The notes below the pieces were generated by a model that saw only the letters and a list, made by a program, of their open reading frames with translations, was not told where the DNA came from and did no database searches. A stretch of 64,000 nt of DNA from CAYZWU01 sp964482235. GTDB lineage: Bacteria; Planctomycetota; B15-G4; CAYZWU01. Made by a program: the position numbers and the translations under genes. Of this stretch, positions 33,791 through 43,133 are shown in pieces (the stretch's first letter is position 1; every line of letters starts with the position of its first letter). The DNA lies in NCBI GenBank assembly GCA_964482235.1, contig CAYZWU010000012.1:1-64000 (forward strand). The letters run 5' to 3'.

Positions 33791-34864
33791 CTACCAGACC
33801 TCCCCGTAGAGCCCCACGTTGACCGAGTACTTCCCTCCCGACTCCAGGTGGGTGAAGAGGATCTGTGCGGCAGTGGTATGGAAATCGGGATCGAGAAAAC
33901 CGTTCCTGTCGAAGTAGATCCGGGAAACCCCTTTCTGCAGCTGCACCGAGTCGGGAAGCGCCACGTCCTCGCCTGTCACGGCGACGCCGATCTTCACCTC
34001 GTCGATGAAGCCGTTGAAAAGACCCGTCTTGTTGCCGATCTGGATCGGAGTCGACTGGTCGGTGACCAGCCGCGTGCGGCTGGGAAAGAACTCCATCACC
34101 CGGACGATGCCGTCCGCAACGATGACGCAGAGATAACCGTTGAAGTGCATCGAGACCTGCACCCAGCGCCCCATGGGCAGACTGTAGTCGTTCGCTCCGA
34201 GCTGGAACGCCTCGCGCGAGACGGTCCGCACCTCGTTCACCATTTTCTCACGCGCCACCTTCAGCGTGCAGACGGGGCGCAGATCCTCGTCGACTCCCAG
34301 GGAGTAGAAGTTGCCCTTGGAGATGAAGCTCCTCTTGCCCGGCGCGGTGAGCTTCACGAAAAGGTCGAGGGAGATGCCCGTCACGGCGTTCAGCGATGTC
34401 ACGGCGGTCACGAGGGCGCCGCTTCCCGACTCCTCGGTCAGATCGAGGCAGTTGCCGATCACGCCGTCTCCCGTGATCTGGGCGGCGCCTATCTCCGCCT
34501 CGACGGGAAACCCGCGGGAGTTGCCTCTCGCCGATTCCTCGAAGTGCCAGCAGCCGGTGTTCCGCCAGCCCACGCCGGTGACGAGATTCGTCTTGTGATC
34601 GAGGACCACCACGGCGGGAGCCTGCTCGCGCATCGCCTGGTACCGCGACGACCGCACCACGTCCTTGATCCGGCTCCGGGCCAGCTCGGGACCGCCCCCA
34701 ATCTTGGTGAAGGCTCCGGCCCCGATCCCGAGGAGGACCGAGATCAGGAGGAGGACGATCATCACCTCCATCAGGGTGAAGCCGGCCATGGACCGGGGCT
34801 GCGTTCGGCTCGCATTGGCGGCCGGCATGCTGCACAAAGCGGTTTGCCCCTTGGTGTCCATCAC
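33791..34864 (-). CDS. GspH-like pseudopilin with inserted LamG-like domain
   Basis: The 357-residue protein has the prepilin helix AGFTLMEVMIVLLLISVLLG (residues 27-46) and H-type continuation to about residue 95 (RSSRYQAMREQAPAVVVLD). A LamG/concanavalin-like domain spans ~100-296 (GNCLDLTEE, ISLDLFVKLTAPGKRSFISKG, GRWVQVSMHFNG, FNGFIDEVKIG). The chain then returns to the normal GspH end (308-357, SRIYFDRNGFLDPD...YSVNVGLYGEV). GspH alone is ~170 residues. The first codon is GTG overlapping the previous stop, with an ATG next to it. The gene lies between G and K. Confidence 0.82.
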   Translation of the reverse strand: MMDTKGQTALCSMPAANASRTQPRSMAGFTLMEVMIVLLLISVLLGIGAGAFTKIGGGPELARSRIKDVVRSSRYQAMREQAPAVVVLDHKTNLVTGVGWRNTGCWHFEESARGNSRGFPVEAEIGAAQITGDGVIGNCLDLTEESGSGALVTAVTSLNAVTGISLDLFVKLTAPGKRSFISKGNFYSLGVDEDLRPVCTLKVAREKMVNEVRTVSREAFQLGANDYSLPMGRWVQVSMHFNGYLCVIVADGIVRVMEFFPSRTRLVTDQSTPIQIGNKTGLFNGFIDEVKIGVAVTGEDVALPDSVQLQKGVSRIYFDRNGFLDPDFHTTAAQILFTHLESGGKYSVNVGLYGEVW

Positions 34865-35496
34865 TTCTCTATATCGAAATTGGCCAGGTCGTCATCCGTC
34901 CCGAAGATGCTGTCCGGTCCGGCTGAAATAAGCTGGAAACTGTCCTGATTGTACGGGGATCCGGTCAGGCTGTTGTTGAGCGCCTTCACCTCCACCACGT
35001 CGAGCTCGCCCGACTCGCTGTAGAGGAGATAATGGAACGGCAGACCGTAGTCCCTGTTGTGGATGTAGATGAACGGGTTGCCCCAGGAGTCGATGTACTC
35101 GAGCAGCCTGGGCAGTCCGAAGGTGGTGATGTTCTTTTCCGCCACATCCTCGTCCGTGTTCTTCAGATGCTTGTCGGACGAGGGACGCAGCGCGCCCGGA
35201 TGCTCTTCGCGGTACGCCTTGCTGTAGATGGCGGCCACGAAGCACTCGATCCCCTCGTTGGTGGAGTCGGTGGCCACGATGCCGAGATTCTTGAAGCTGC
35301 TGGGCGGATAGTCTCCCCTTTCGTTGCTGTAGCTCATGGCATAGGTCTTCAGCTCCTCGATCAGGCTCACCGTCTCGGCTATCTCGCCCTTGGTGACGAA
35401 GTGGCTGTAGGTGCCGGCCGAGAGCCCGATGAGCAGACCGATGATGGTAATGACCACCAGGATCTCGATCAGGCTGAATCCCGAAAGTCTATTCAT
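34861..35496 (-). CDS. Major pseudopilin, GspG-like
   Basis: About 211 residues with the clearest prepilin leader of the operon: SGFSLIEILVVITIIGLLIGL after a 6-residue leader, a GspG-type long helix (EIAETVSLIEELKTYAMSYSNERGDYPPS) and the C-terminal DSWGNPFIY...DSIFGTDDDLANF segment, which matches the calcium-loop region of GspG. ATG 35496 has GGGAG 9 nt upstream; an ATG at 35514 overlapping the upstream stop is the alternative. It should form the pseudopilus shaft. A ~60-residue insertion between helix and C-terminus makes it longer than usual. Confidence 0.88.
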   Translation of the reverse strand: MNRLSGFSLIEILVVITIIGLLIGLSAGTYSHFVTKGEIAETVSLIEELKTYAMSYSNERGDYPPSSFKNLGIVATDSTNEGIECFVAAIYSKAYREEHPGALRPSSDKHLKNTDEDVAEKNITTFGLPRLLEYIDSWGNPFIYIHNRDYGLPFHYLLYSESGELDVVEVKALNNSLTGSPYNQDSFQLISAGPDSIFGTDDDLANFDIEK

Positions 35497-35510
35497 CTCG
35501 ATCATCTCCC

Positions 35511-38231
35511 TCATTCGGTTTTGACGATCCGCGTGAAGCAGGTGGTGAAGTGCAGCATCCGGCCTCCCGACGCCTCGCCGAAGACACCGATCTTCAGGTC
35601 GCGGGTCGAGCGCCTCAGCTTCTTGACGATCGCCTCGGCCACGACGCCGTCGTCCACCAGGAATTCGATGCGCCCCTGGTCGTAGTCGGCCACCCTGATC
35701 CCGAGCTTCACGGTGAGGGGAGCGGCCCCGTCGGAGCCGTCCTCCCCTTCCTCGGTGTAGACATCATCGTCACCGGCTTTCCAGAGCGGTTCGACTCCCT
35801 CGATCTCGACCCAGTCGTCCTGCATGCGGCCCTGGTCCACCACGCGCTGCACCAGGATCCCCTGGGAGTTGATCCCCAGGCGCACCTCGCCCTGGGCCAG
35901 GATCTCGTGGGCGCTGCTCTGCCGGTACTGCCCCACGAAGATGCCGATGATGCCCTGGTTGTCCTCGAGGGTCGTGATCTCGGCCTCGAAGTGACGGAAC
36001 TGCTTGCCGGAGATCTCGCGCCGCAGCGCGGTCATCTCGCCGCCCTGCCCCTGGCGCTGGGTTCCCTGGAAGACGATCTCGCCCTTGATCAGCTTGATGT
36101 CCGGGCCGCTCCGCTGGATGCGGGCCCATTCGTTCTTGATCTCCTTCCGCTGGAAGCGGTCGATCCACTGGCTCTTCCGGCCGTGCGCCTCGATGGCTGC
36201 CCGCGTCTGCAGCGCAAAGAGGAAGTCCGGATCGGTGGAATCCTCGGGAAAGAGACGCAGCACGCGGCCCAGGGAGCTCATCGCCTCCTTCACCTTGCCC
36301 TGCCTGTAGCAGGCCACGGCGAGGCCGTTCAGCGGCTCGGGCGTCTTGTTGTTCCTGTCCACCGCCCTCTCGAGGAACTCCTCCGCCCTGGCGGGCCGGC
36401 CCAGATGGAGCTGCACGATTCCCTGCAGGAAGAGCGATTTGAAATCCTCCACGCCGCGCCGGGAAAGCTCGAGCAGGTAGAACGCGGCATCCTCGAACTG
36501 CCCCTGATCGAGGCAGGCGTGCCCGAGCTCGCCGATGACCGATGCGATCCGGCTGTTGATCCCCAGCGCGGTTCTCAGGTGTTTCTCGGCATCTTCGGGA
36601 TCGCCGCCGATCCGCCTGAAGCGTCCCAGGTGATAGAGGGCGAAGGGGTCGTCGGGCGCCACCTCCACGGCTTTCAGGTAGCCGGCAAGCGCCCCATCGG
36701 CATTGCCTGTCAGCTCGTCGGCGAATCCGCTACCGGTCAGCGCCCGGGAGGAGAAGAACGGATCGGCATCGACCGCCTCCTGGAACCTGGCCGCCGCAGC
36801 CTCGACCTGCCCGCTTCTGAGAAGCGTGGCGCCGAGGTTGGTCAGGACAACGGAACGTCCTTCCTCGAATTCGAGGGCCTTCTCGAACGACTCCCTCGCC
36901 TTGGCCAGATCTCCGTCCGAGTAGGCCACGCAGCCCTTCAGGTTGTGGCCCGACCAGTTCTCCTCGTCGCGAAGGATGGCGCGTCCCGCCTCGTGCGAGG
37001 CGTCCGTCGTGCTGCCAAGGCAGAGGTAGCCGATCCCGCGCTTCAGGATGGCCAGGATCTTGGCCTGCTCCGACGACGAGTCGATCGACCTGTCGTAGCT
37101 CCTGAAAGCCGCGTCATAGGCACCCTGCCTCATCTGGAGATCGCCCAGGGCCATCAGGGCCTCGGCGTCGGCGGGATCGATCTGAAGGGCTTCCCCGTAG
37201 GCCTTCTCGGCCGGGCCGTCGAGGCCGTAGCGCTCGAGGAAGCGGCCGTACCGCACATGGATTCCCGGCTCCTGGATCCGGCACGCCATGGCTCTCTTCA
37301 GCGCTTTCAGCACTCCCTCGAGGTCGAAGGCCTCCTCGCAGGTGTCGGCCAGGACGAGGTGGGCTCTGGCCAGGAGCGGATCGAGGGAGATCGCCATCTC
37401 GACCATCTCCTTCGCAAAGGTCGTGGCCTGGGGATCCTCGCTCCTCTGCTCCCGGCACCAGCCGGCCAGCTCCAGCATCTCGTCGATGTGGGCGGCATTG
37501 GGAACGATGTCCCGCTTCCTGATGTGATAGAGGTTCTCCACCGTCTCGGCAAAACCGAACTCGTGGACGCGCTCGCGGGGATAGGGAAAGGTCTCGGCGA
37601 ACTTCCCCGACTCGGGGTTCACGCGCCGCAGCTCGATCGGCTCCAGGCTTCCCGGATCGAGGAGATCGTACTTCTCCTTGTTCATGATCTGACCGAAGAT
37701 CCTGCTCGACGATTCGCCCAGGCGGATCCAGTCGTAGTTCTTCATCAAGGCGGCATCGGGATCCTCGATCTCGATCTCCGACGTGTCGATGGTGATGCCG
37801 GTGATCTTCGGCGCCTCGCCGCTCTCGGCCTCCTCCTCGACCGTTTCCTCTTCAAGCTCCTCGGCAGGCTGTGCAGCCGGCTCGGTCAAAGGATGGGTGT
37901 ATCTGGCGAAATGCAACTCGGCCAGCGACGGCTCGGTGAAGGGCCAGATCGGATCGAGGTTCACGGCGGGAGGGGTGTTCAGCCGGAGGGGCTCCAGGGG
38001 AAGCCAGTCCTGGGGCGGCTCGAAGATGTTGCGGCCCGACCGGGCGTACTTCTCCTCGCCTCTGCCCAGGAACTCGATATCGGGGCAGGAGGCGATCGCC
38101 TCGAGCTCCAGGATCTTGGATCCCGGTACGCGGACAGCGGGGGCCTGGTCGCTGAACCGCATGTATCCGAAGATACCGAGGATGGCAAGCGTGGCCAGGA
38201 ATAGTAACTGTTCCTTGTTGATCTGGTTCAT
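35511..38231 (-). CDS. Membrane-anchored TPR protein with C-terminal beta-sandwich domain
   Basis: The 906-residue protein has an N-terminal membrane helix (residues 9-24), a short RSGRNIFEPP motif (~65-74) recalling the periplasmic start of PilP/GspC-type proteins, a Pro/Glu-rich linker, and at least eight TPR units (~255-660; for example AEKAYGEALQIDPADAEALMALGDLQMRQG). The last ~200 residues are beta-rich and look like a concanavalin/DUF1080-type sandwich (FRHFEAEITTLEDNQGIIGIFVG, RIEFLVDDGVVAEAIV). It sits where pilP is found in pilMNOP operons and probably links the inner-membrane platform with the outer parts. No close family recognised for the full protein. Confidence 0.65.
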   Translation of the reverse strand: MNQINKEQLLFLATLAILGIFGYMRFSDQAPAVRVPGSKILELEAIASCPDIEFLGRGEEKYARSGRNIFEPPQDWLPLEPLRLNTPPAVNLDPIWPFTEPSLAELHFARYTHPLTEPAAQPAEELEEETVEEEAESGEAPKITGITIDTSEIEIEDPDAALMKNYDWIRLGESSSRIFGQIMNKEKYDLLDPGSLEPIELRRVNPESGKFAETFPYPRERVHEFGFAETVENLYHIRKRDIVPNAAHIDEMLELAGWCREQRSEDPQATTFAKEMVEMAISLDPLLARAHLVLADTCEEAFDLEGVLKALKRAMACRIQEPGIHVRYGRFLERYGLDGPAEKAYGEALQIDPADAEALMALGDLQMRQGAYDAAFRSYDRSIDSSSEQAKILAILKRGIGYLCLGSTTDASHEAGRAILRDEENWSGHNLKGCVAYSDGDLAKARESFEKALEFEEGRSVVLTNLGATLLRSGQVEAAAARFQEAVDADPFFSSRALTGSGFADELTGNADGALAGYLKAVEVAPDDPFALYHLGRFRRIGGDPEDAEKHLRTALGINSRIASVIGELGHACLDQGQFEDAAFYLLELSRRGVEDFKSLFLQGIVQLHLGRPARAEEFLERAVDRNNKTPEPLNGLAVACYRQGKVKEAMSSLGRVLRLFPEDSTDPDFLFALQTRAAIEAHGRKSQWIDRFQRKEIKNEWARIQRSGPDIKLIKGEIVFQGTQRQGQGGEMTALRREISGKQFRHFEAEITTLEDNQGIIGIFVGQYRQSSAHEILAQGEVRLGINSQGILVQRVVDQGRMQDDWVEIEGVEPLWKAGDDDVYTEEGEDGSDGAAPLTVKLGIRVADYDQGRIEFLVDDGVVAEAIVKKLRRSTRDLKIGVFGEASGGRMLHFTTCFTRIVKTE

Positions 38232-38282
38232 GCGGGGACACCCTTCCGTGTATCCGATGCAGCAACCGGCGAACCGGTTCGG

Positions 38283-39032
38283 TCAGCTTTCCGTCTCTCT
38301 TTTTGCAAAGGTCAGGGCTGACAAGGTGATGTCGGCATTGATGAACTTGGTTTCCTCGTCTTCCACTTCCAGGTCGGCTCTTTCGAGGACCAGGTAGACA
38401 TCCTCGAACTGCAGCCTCTCCAGGAGAGATGCGATCGACGCGACCGTCCCTCTCATCTTGAAACGGACCCTCTGCTCGTCCACGAGGTCCCTGGTTCTCC
38501 GACCCTGGTCGCGGACCAGCTCGATCGAACCCATCTCGCGGACATCGCACCCTATCGCCAGGACAACGACCCTGTTGACGATGTCGAGCCCCAGGAGAGA
38601 GCGCTGGATCTCCTTGGCCTTGGTGGGCGACATCTCGGGCATGCCCAGGCTGCCGTCCACGGTGATGTTGTTGATCTTCGCCGCCTCGACGAGCTGCTCC
38701 CTCTGTGCGCCGACGATCTCGATGTACTGGATGTCGGCACTGCGGCCCTGCTTCAGGAGAAACTCCTTGCGCGGGACGTAGCCGACGCGGCGGAGAACTT
38801 CCGCGTATCGTCTGGAGTATTCGTCGTTCTTTTCCTGCAGCCCGCTCAGCGTCTCCGAGGGCACCGCATCGAGGAGCCTCAGCTCGGACCGGGCCCGCGC
38901 GATGTTCCGGCTCTCCTGCGTGACCGGATAGAGCCCGGAGACGATCGACTGGCCGATGAGCAGCACGAGGAGACCGGCTGCCACGAGCGTGACGAATATC
39001 TTGTTCTCCTGCCAGATACTCGCGAAATCCAT
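38283..39032 (-). CDS. PilO/GspM-like inner-membrane assembly protein
   Basis: The 249-residue protein has one N-terminal membrane helix (IFVTLVAAGLLVLLIGQSI), a coiled coil (~40-80) and a ferredoxin-like C-terminal part. Topology, size and location immediately downstream of the PilM-PilN fusion match PilO; the sequence itself is too divergent to confirm by eye. It would pair with the PilN half of the fusion in the inner-membrane ring. Confidence 0.7.
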   Translation of the reverse strand: MDFASIWQENKIFVTLVAAGLLVLLIGQSIVSGLYPVTQESRNIARARSELRLLDAVPSETLSGLQEKNDEYSRRYAEVLRRVGYVPRKEFLLKQGRSADIQYIEIVGAQREQLVEAAKINNITVDGSLGMPEMSPTKAKEIQRSLLGLDIVNRVVVLAIGCDVREMGSIELVRDQGRRTRDLVDEQRVRFKMRGTVASIASLLERLQFEDVYLVLERADLEVEDEETKFINADITLSALTFAKRETES

Positions 39033-39080
39033 AGAATCCGCCTTTCCTGTGGCGTCCGGCTGCCCAAGCCTGGGTCCGTA

Positions 39081-40739
39081 TCAGCCTTCGTTTTCCTCCT
39101 GCCCGTCGAGATCGTTCTCGGCGTCCGTCGCCGGCAGGTTCGAGAAGCTCACGATCATCGAGAATGTGACGTCACCGGTATCCGAGTACTGCGCGATCAC
39201 CTGGTTGACCGACTCGTCGGCCTCGAGCTTCCCGGTGAACTTGATGTACGCCGTCTTCAGATCCTCGTCCGACTCCTTTCCCTTGCCCGAGATCCGGACA
39301 ACGACCTTCTTCTCCTGTCCCGAGCCCAGGTTCTCGTGCTGCACCTTGTCCAGGGTGACCTCGGTCAGCCAGAAATCCTGGGGAAGATGTCCCTGGATCA
39401 GCCGGAGGCAGCGGGAGAATCCGGTGCCGGCTATCACCTTCTGCTCCAGGAACGTCAGGTCTTCCACCAGGCGGGCATTCTCTTCGTGAAGGGCCTTGGC
39501 CGACTCGGACATGCTGCGCCGCGAGTTGATGGCGGAGCGGATCTTCCTCTGCCCCTTGTCCAGGGTTTCGTGGTCGCCCTTGTCGAGACAGAAGGCCAGG
39601 CCGAGATAGACGACGAGGACCACCGCGGCCAGGACGCCGTACACGGTCCTTTCCTGAAAGTGCCTCTTCTTCTTGATCGCGTCGGAGACGACCTCGATCA
39701 GGTAGACGTCCTTGTAGACCCCCATCATGGCCAGACCCACGGCGGAGGAGAACTCCAGGCCGTTCTTCTCGAACGCGGGGCTGTCCAGCTTCGTGGCGTT
39801 CACGGCCGGGACGGGATCGAGGACGTCGCAGGGAACGTTCAGGCTCTCGGCCAGGTAGTCGGTCAGACCCTCGAGCCGCGTGCCGCCGCCGGTGAGAAAG
39901 AGCCGGTCGAGCTCGATGTCGGCCACCTTGATCTGGGCCTTGCAGAACATGAGCGACGACTGGATCATCGAGTAGACCCTGCCGGCAGCGCCGGAGAGGT
40001 TGCGCGCGATCTTCTCCTCCTGGCGGTTGAGCCCGGCGGCATTGTCGCGCACCAGGACCCGGCCCATCGTCTTCTTCAGCTTCTCGGCCTTGGCGTCGCT
40101 GAAGGAGAACGCCTCGACGAGGGCCTGGTTGAAGAGGCTCGAGCCGCCGGATACGTTGCGGGCAAAGATGAGAGAGCCGTTCCGCACGATGGCCATGTCC
40201 ATCGAGTCGGCGCCGATGTTGACCACCATCACCGTGCCGTCGCCCGCCTCGCCCATCTTCACCAGAAGGTTGTAGAGCGCGATGGCGTTGGGGGTGAAGC
40301 AGGCCACCTCGACCTTGCTTCCCGCCAGGGCGGCCGTCCGCTCATCGATGAGGGAGTTCTTGATCAGGGTCAGGAGAATGGTCTCGTCCTCCGACATGGA
40401 GGAGGGGATGTCCATCCGGTTGAAGTCGGCCGAGAGATCCCCGCCCGACTGGACGGAGAGATCGGCGATCTCGAATCCCATGACCTGCTTGAGGCGCCAG
40501 TCCTGCATGGCCGGGACCTGGGTGTAGCGGATGATCATGTCGCGGCCCGTCACCCCCACGATGGCCTGGCCCTTGAGCTTCCAGCTCCGGAGCAGCGGGG
40601 CCACGTCATCGGGACCCTGCCCCTCGCTCCTTCTGAGGATGGCGGCGTTCAGGACCTGAAAGGCCCCGTCCTGCGTCCGTCCGGCAACGACCTTTATCGA
40701 GTCGTTGCCGAAATCAATTCCTATTCCGATCTTCGGCAT
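39081..40739 (-). CDS. PilM-PilN fusion protein
   Basis: Residues 1-~342 form an actin-like PilM ATPase: GIDFGNDSIKVV (phosphate 1), VVNIGADSMDMAIVRNG (phosphate 2) and LTGGGTRLEGL (adenosine motif). Then follows a PilN-like part: a basic segment, one membrane helix (~365-384), a coiled coil and a ferredoxin-like domain (FWLTEVTLDKV...VVVRISGKG). In most bacteria PilM is cytoplasmic and only binds the PilN N-terminus; here the two are one chain, as in GspL of type II systems. It overlaps the FHA gene by 26 nt. Confidence 0.9.
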   Translation of the reverse strand: MPKIGIGIDFGNDSIKVVAGRTQDGAFQVLNAAILRRSEGQGPDDVAPLLRSWKLKGQAIVGVTGRDMIIRYTQVPAMQDWRLKQVMGFEIADLSVQSGGDLSADFNRMDIPSSMSEDETILLTLIKNSLIDERTAALAGSKVEVACFTPNAIALYNLLVKMGEAGDGTVMVVNIGADSMDMAIVRNGSLIFARNVSGGSSLFNQALVEAFSFSDAKAEKLKKTMGRVLVRDNAAGLNRQEEKIARNLSGAAGRVYSMIQSSLMFCKAQIKVADIELDRLFLTGGGTRLEGLTDYLAESLNVPCDVLDPVPAVNATKLDSPAFEKNGLEFSSAVGLAMMGVYKDVYLIEVVSDAIKKKRHFQERTVYGVLAAVVLVVYLGLAFCLDKGDHETLDKGQRKIRSAINSRRSMSESAKALHEENARLVEDLTFLEQKVIAGTGFSRCLRLIQGHLPQDFWLTEVTLDKVQHENLGSGQEKKVVVRISGKGKESDEDLKTAYIKFTGKLEADESVNQVIAQYSDTGDVTFSMIVSFSNLPATDAENDLDGQEENEG

Positions 40740-42843
40740 TGCTGTCCTTGTCCAGTTCCAGGGCCTTCCGGGTCCATTCGGAATCGGGGTAGTTCTCGGT
40801 CAGGTAGCTGCGGATCACTTCCAGGGTGCCCTCGCGGCCTCCCGCCTCGTGGAGGTTCTGGGTGATCAGGAAGAGGCTCTCCGCCCTGTCGTCGCCCCGG
40901 CCGCTCCTGAGCGCGCTCTCCTGCTCCAGGACCGATGCCAACAGGCCGTTCAGCTCCGGATCGCCTGGAAAGGCGGCCAGCGCTGTGCGGCATTCTTTCT
41001 CGAGCTCCTTGAAGATGTCGAGGTTCTGAAGGAATACGGCGCTCTGCTGGAGATCGAGGATCTCGGCGACGATCCGCTTCTTCTCCTTGAAGATCCTCAC
41101 GCGCATCTCCCTGGCTTCGCGGACCACCGTCTCGATGAAGGGATAGGCATTCTCGATCCGGTCGACGGCGGTGAGAGCGCCGCCGAACCGCCCTGTCCTC
41201 TCGAATCGCCGGGCGTCGTCGATCAGCCGCTCGGCTTCCTTTATCTCCTCGGTCAGGTCGCTCTTCACCGTGAAGCGCGACTCGACGAGCGCCAGGGGAT
41301 CGAAGACCAGGTGCACGCTGAGCCCGCCGTTGTCGAGGCGCTCTCCGATGACGGGGAGAGGCTTCTCCAGGGTGACCATGATGCGCTCGTGGGCGCTGCC
41401 GAACATGAGTGCCACGGCGGTCAGGGATGCGAAGGCATCGGTCATGGGAGCGAAGTCGTCTTCCATGAATACGCCCACGCCCGCCTCGGCGAACCGCCCG
41501 GTGAGGTCGAAGCAGTAGTGGATCTCCCTGCAGCCCCCGGCAGAGGCTCCTTCGACCGAGAAGCCGGCCGAGACGCTCTCGGGTGCCGAGCTGAAGGAGT
41601 GGGAGACCTTGAGCAGGCCTGCGCCCATGCCGGCGAACTGATAGCCTTCGCCTTTCCGGAAGCCGGAGGCGGCCGAATCGACGACGACCCTCTCCCCCTC
41701 CTCGCCGTCGCGAACCACCTGGATGCGGCCGGATTCCATCAAAAGAGCCCTGTTCCGCATCACCGTGATGCCTTGTCCGCTGCTGCCGATCTCGGGCTTC
41801 CCGGTCGCAACGGCATCGGTCGACGAGGAGCCGGGAACCTCGAAGAGCTCGAGGTCGTCCACCCGGACGGTGCCTCTTCCGAAGGCCCAGAGCCTGAGCT
41901 CCATCGAGGCGGCGCCGCTTGGAGGAATGACCGGTCCTTCGACCTTGTGGTAGACGCCGTCCTCGCTCCGGCTGACCGCGATGTTCTGCACCCGGATCAG
42001 CCCCGCCGCCTCCTGCATTCTCTGCGACCCGTAGAAGTGGGCCTTCAGGGCGACAGCCGCCTCTCCCTGGATCGACGCCCAGAAAGCGGCGCGATAGCCG
42101 CGCCGGCTGCCCACGGGGATCCTGTCCTTGCGAACGGCCAGGGCCGATCCGCCCTTGGGCATCCGCGCTTCCAGCGACCAGGCACCGGAATGGGCCCTGC
42201 CGCGCACACGGGAAAAGCGGCCGGCGGCCGGGGCCTCGAGGTCCCAGGCATCGCCTGTCCCCGCATCGCTCTCCTCGGCCTCGAAGGACCATCCCTTCGC
42301 GGCCAGGTTGTTCTCATCCGCCTCGGCCGAAGCCGTGGTTCCTCCCTCGCGGACGTGGAAGAAGTAGTAGTATGCCGAACCGCCGAGGCCGAGCAGGATG
42401 ACGATGAAGAGCAGGACGGCGCCGATGCCCCGCTTGGTCGGGCGAATGTCGCGAATGACGCGGACCTCGTCCATCTCGACGGAGGAAGCGGCCGCCGTCT
42501 CGGACCGGTCCTTGAGGATGATCTCGAGATCGCACTGTCCCAATGTGATGGTGTCGCCGTCCGACAGGAGGACCTCCTCGATTCGACGATTGTCGAGGAA
42601 AAGACCGTTCATCGAACCGAGATCCCGGATGATCGGCGCCCCGCCCTCGAAGACGATTTCCGCATGGACCCCGGAGACATTGGGATCGTTGATCACCACA
42701 TCGTTGTCCGGGCGGCGGCCGAAGGTCAGCCGCTCGCCGGCGAGGGAAAGGAGTTCGCCCTCCTGAGGTCCCTTCAAGAACCTGACGCGGATCGTGTTCT
42801 CATTCGATGGCCCGGACCCGGGTTCCTGATTCTTCTCTTGCAT
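40714..42843 (-). CDS. FHA-domain membrane protein with extracytoplasmic carbohydrate-binding-like domain
   Basis: The 709-residue protein has an N-terminal FHA phosphothreonine-binding domain (~18-112) with the key residues in FGRRPDNDVVINDPNVSGVHAEI and LGSMNGLFLDNRRI. One membrane helix (~141-161) follows. A jelly-roll region (~185-335; GAWSLEARMPKGG, RVDDLELFEVPGS) resembles CBM-type modules, and a helical tail closes the chain. It is the first gene of the pseudopilin operon and may tie machine assembly to a Ser/Thr kinase signal. The kinase is not in the window. Confidence 0.75.
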   Translation of the reverse strand: MQEKNQEPGSGPSNENTIRVRFLKGPQEGELLSLAGERLTFGRRPDNDVVINDPNVSGVHAEIVFEGGAPIIRDLGSMNGLFLDNRRIEEVLLSDGDTITLGQCDLEIILKDRSETAAASSVEMDEVRVIRDIRPTKRGIGAVLLFIVILLGLGGSAYYYFFHVREGGTTASAEADENNLAAKGWSFEAEESDAGTGDAWDLEAPAAGRFSRVRGRAHSGAWSLEARMPKGGSALAVRKDRIPVGSRRGYRAAFWASIQGEAAVALKAHFYGSQRMQEAAGLIRVQNIAVSRSEDGVYHKVEGPVIPPSGAASMELRLWAFGRGTVRVDDLELFEVPGSSSTDAVATGKPEIGSSGQGITVMRNRALLMESGRIQVVRDGEEGERVVVDSAASGFRKGEGYQFAGMGAGLLKVSHSFSSAPESVSAGFSVEGASAGGCREIHYCFDLTGRFAEAGVGVFMEDDFAPMTDAFASLTAVALMFGSAHERIMVTLEKPLPVIGERLDNGGLSVHLVFDPLALVESRFTVKSDLTEEIKEAERLIDDARRFERTGRFGGALTAVDRIENAYPFIETVVREAREMRVRIFKEKKRIVAEILDLQQSAVFLQNLDIFKELEKECRTALAAFPGDPELNGLLASVLEQESALRSGRGDDRAESLFLITQNLHEAGGREGTLEVIRSYLTENYPDSEWTRKALELDKDSNAEDRNRN

Positions 42844-43133
42844 AAACCAGACCCTTGGAAAACAAGGAGTTAAAACCGCTCTGCCTCGGCCGGCCGGTCG
42901 TGTCGAAGATTAGGTTTCGCAGGGACGGCCTACATTATGAAGCGGAAAAACGAAGGTCATTTTCTATCAGATCGCCTGAAGCGAGACAATCGCTATTTCA
43001 TGATATGAAGCAGGATCTGGCCGGCTTGCAGGCAGTCATGCGAAGTTATAGGCATAAGTCACGGGATAGTAACGCTTTTTCCGCATCCTGTGCCGTGTTC
43101 CGGCACCGCGGCAGGAGATTCGCGGAATCCCTG

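Noticed and set aside
35550..38204. 884-codon plus-strand open frame opposite the TPR gene
   Set aside because: Composition is rich in V, L, H, R and D as in antisense shadows, and the minus-strand product has regular TPR repeats.
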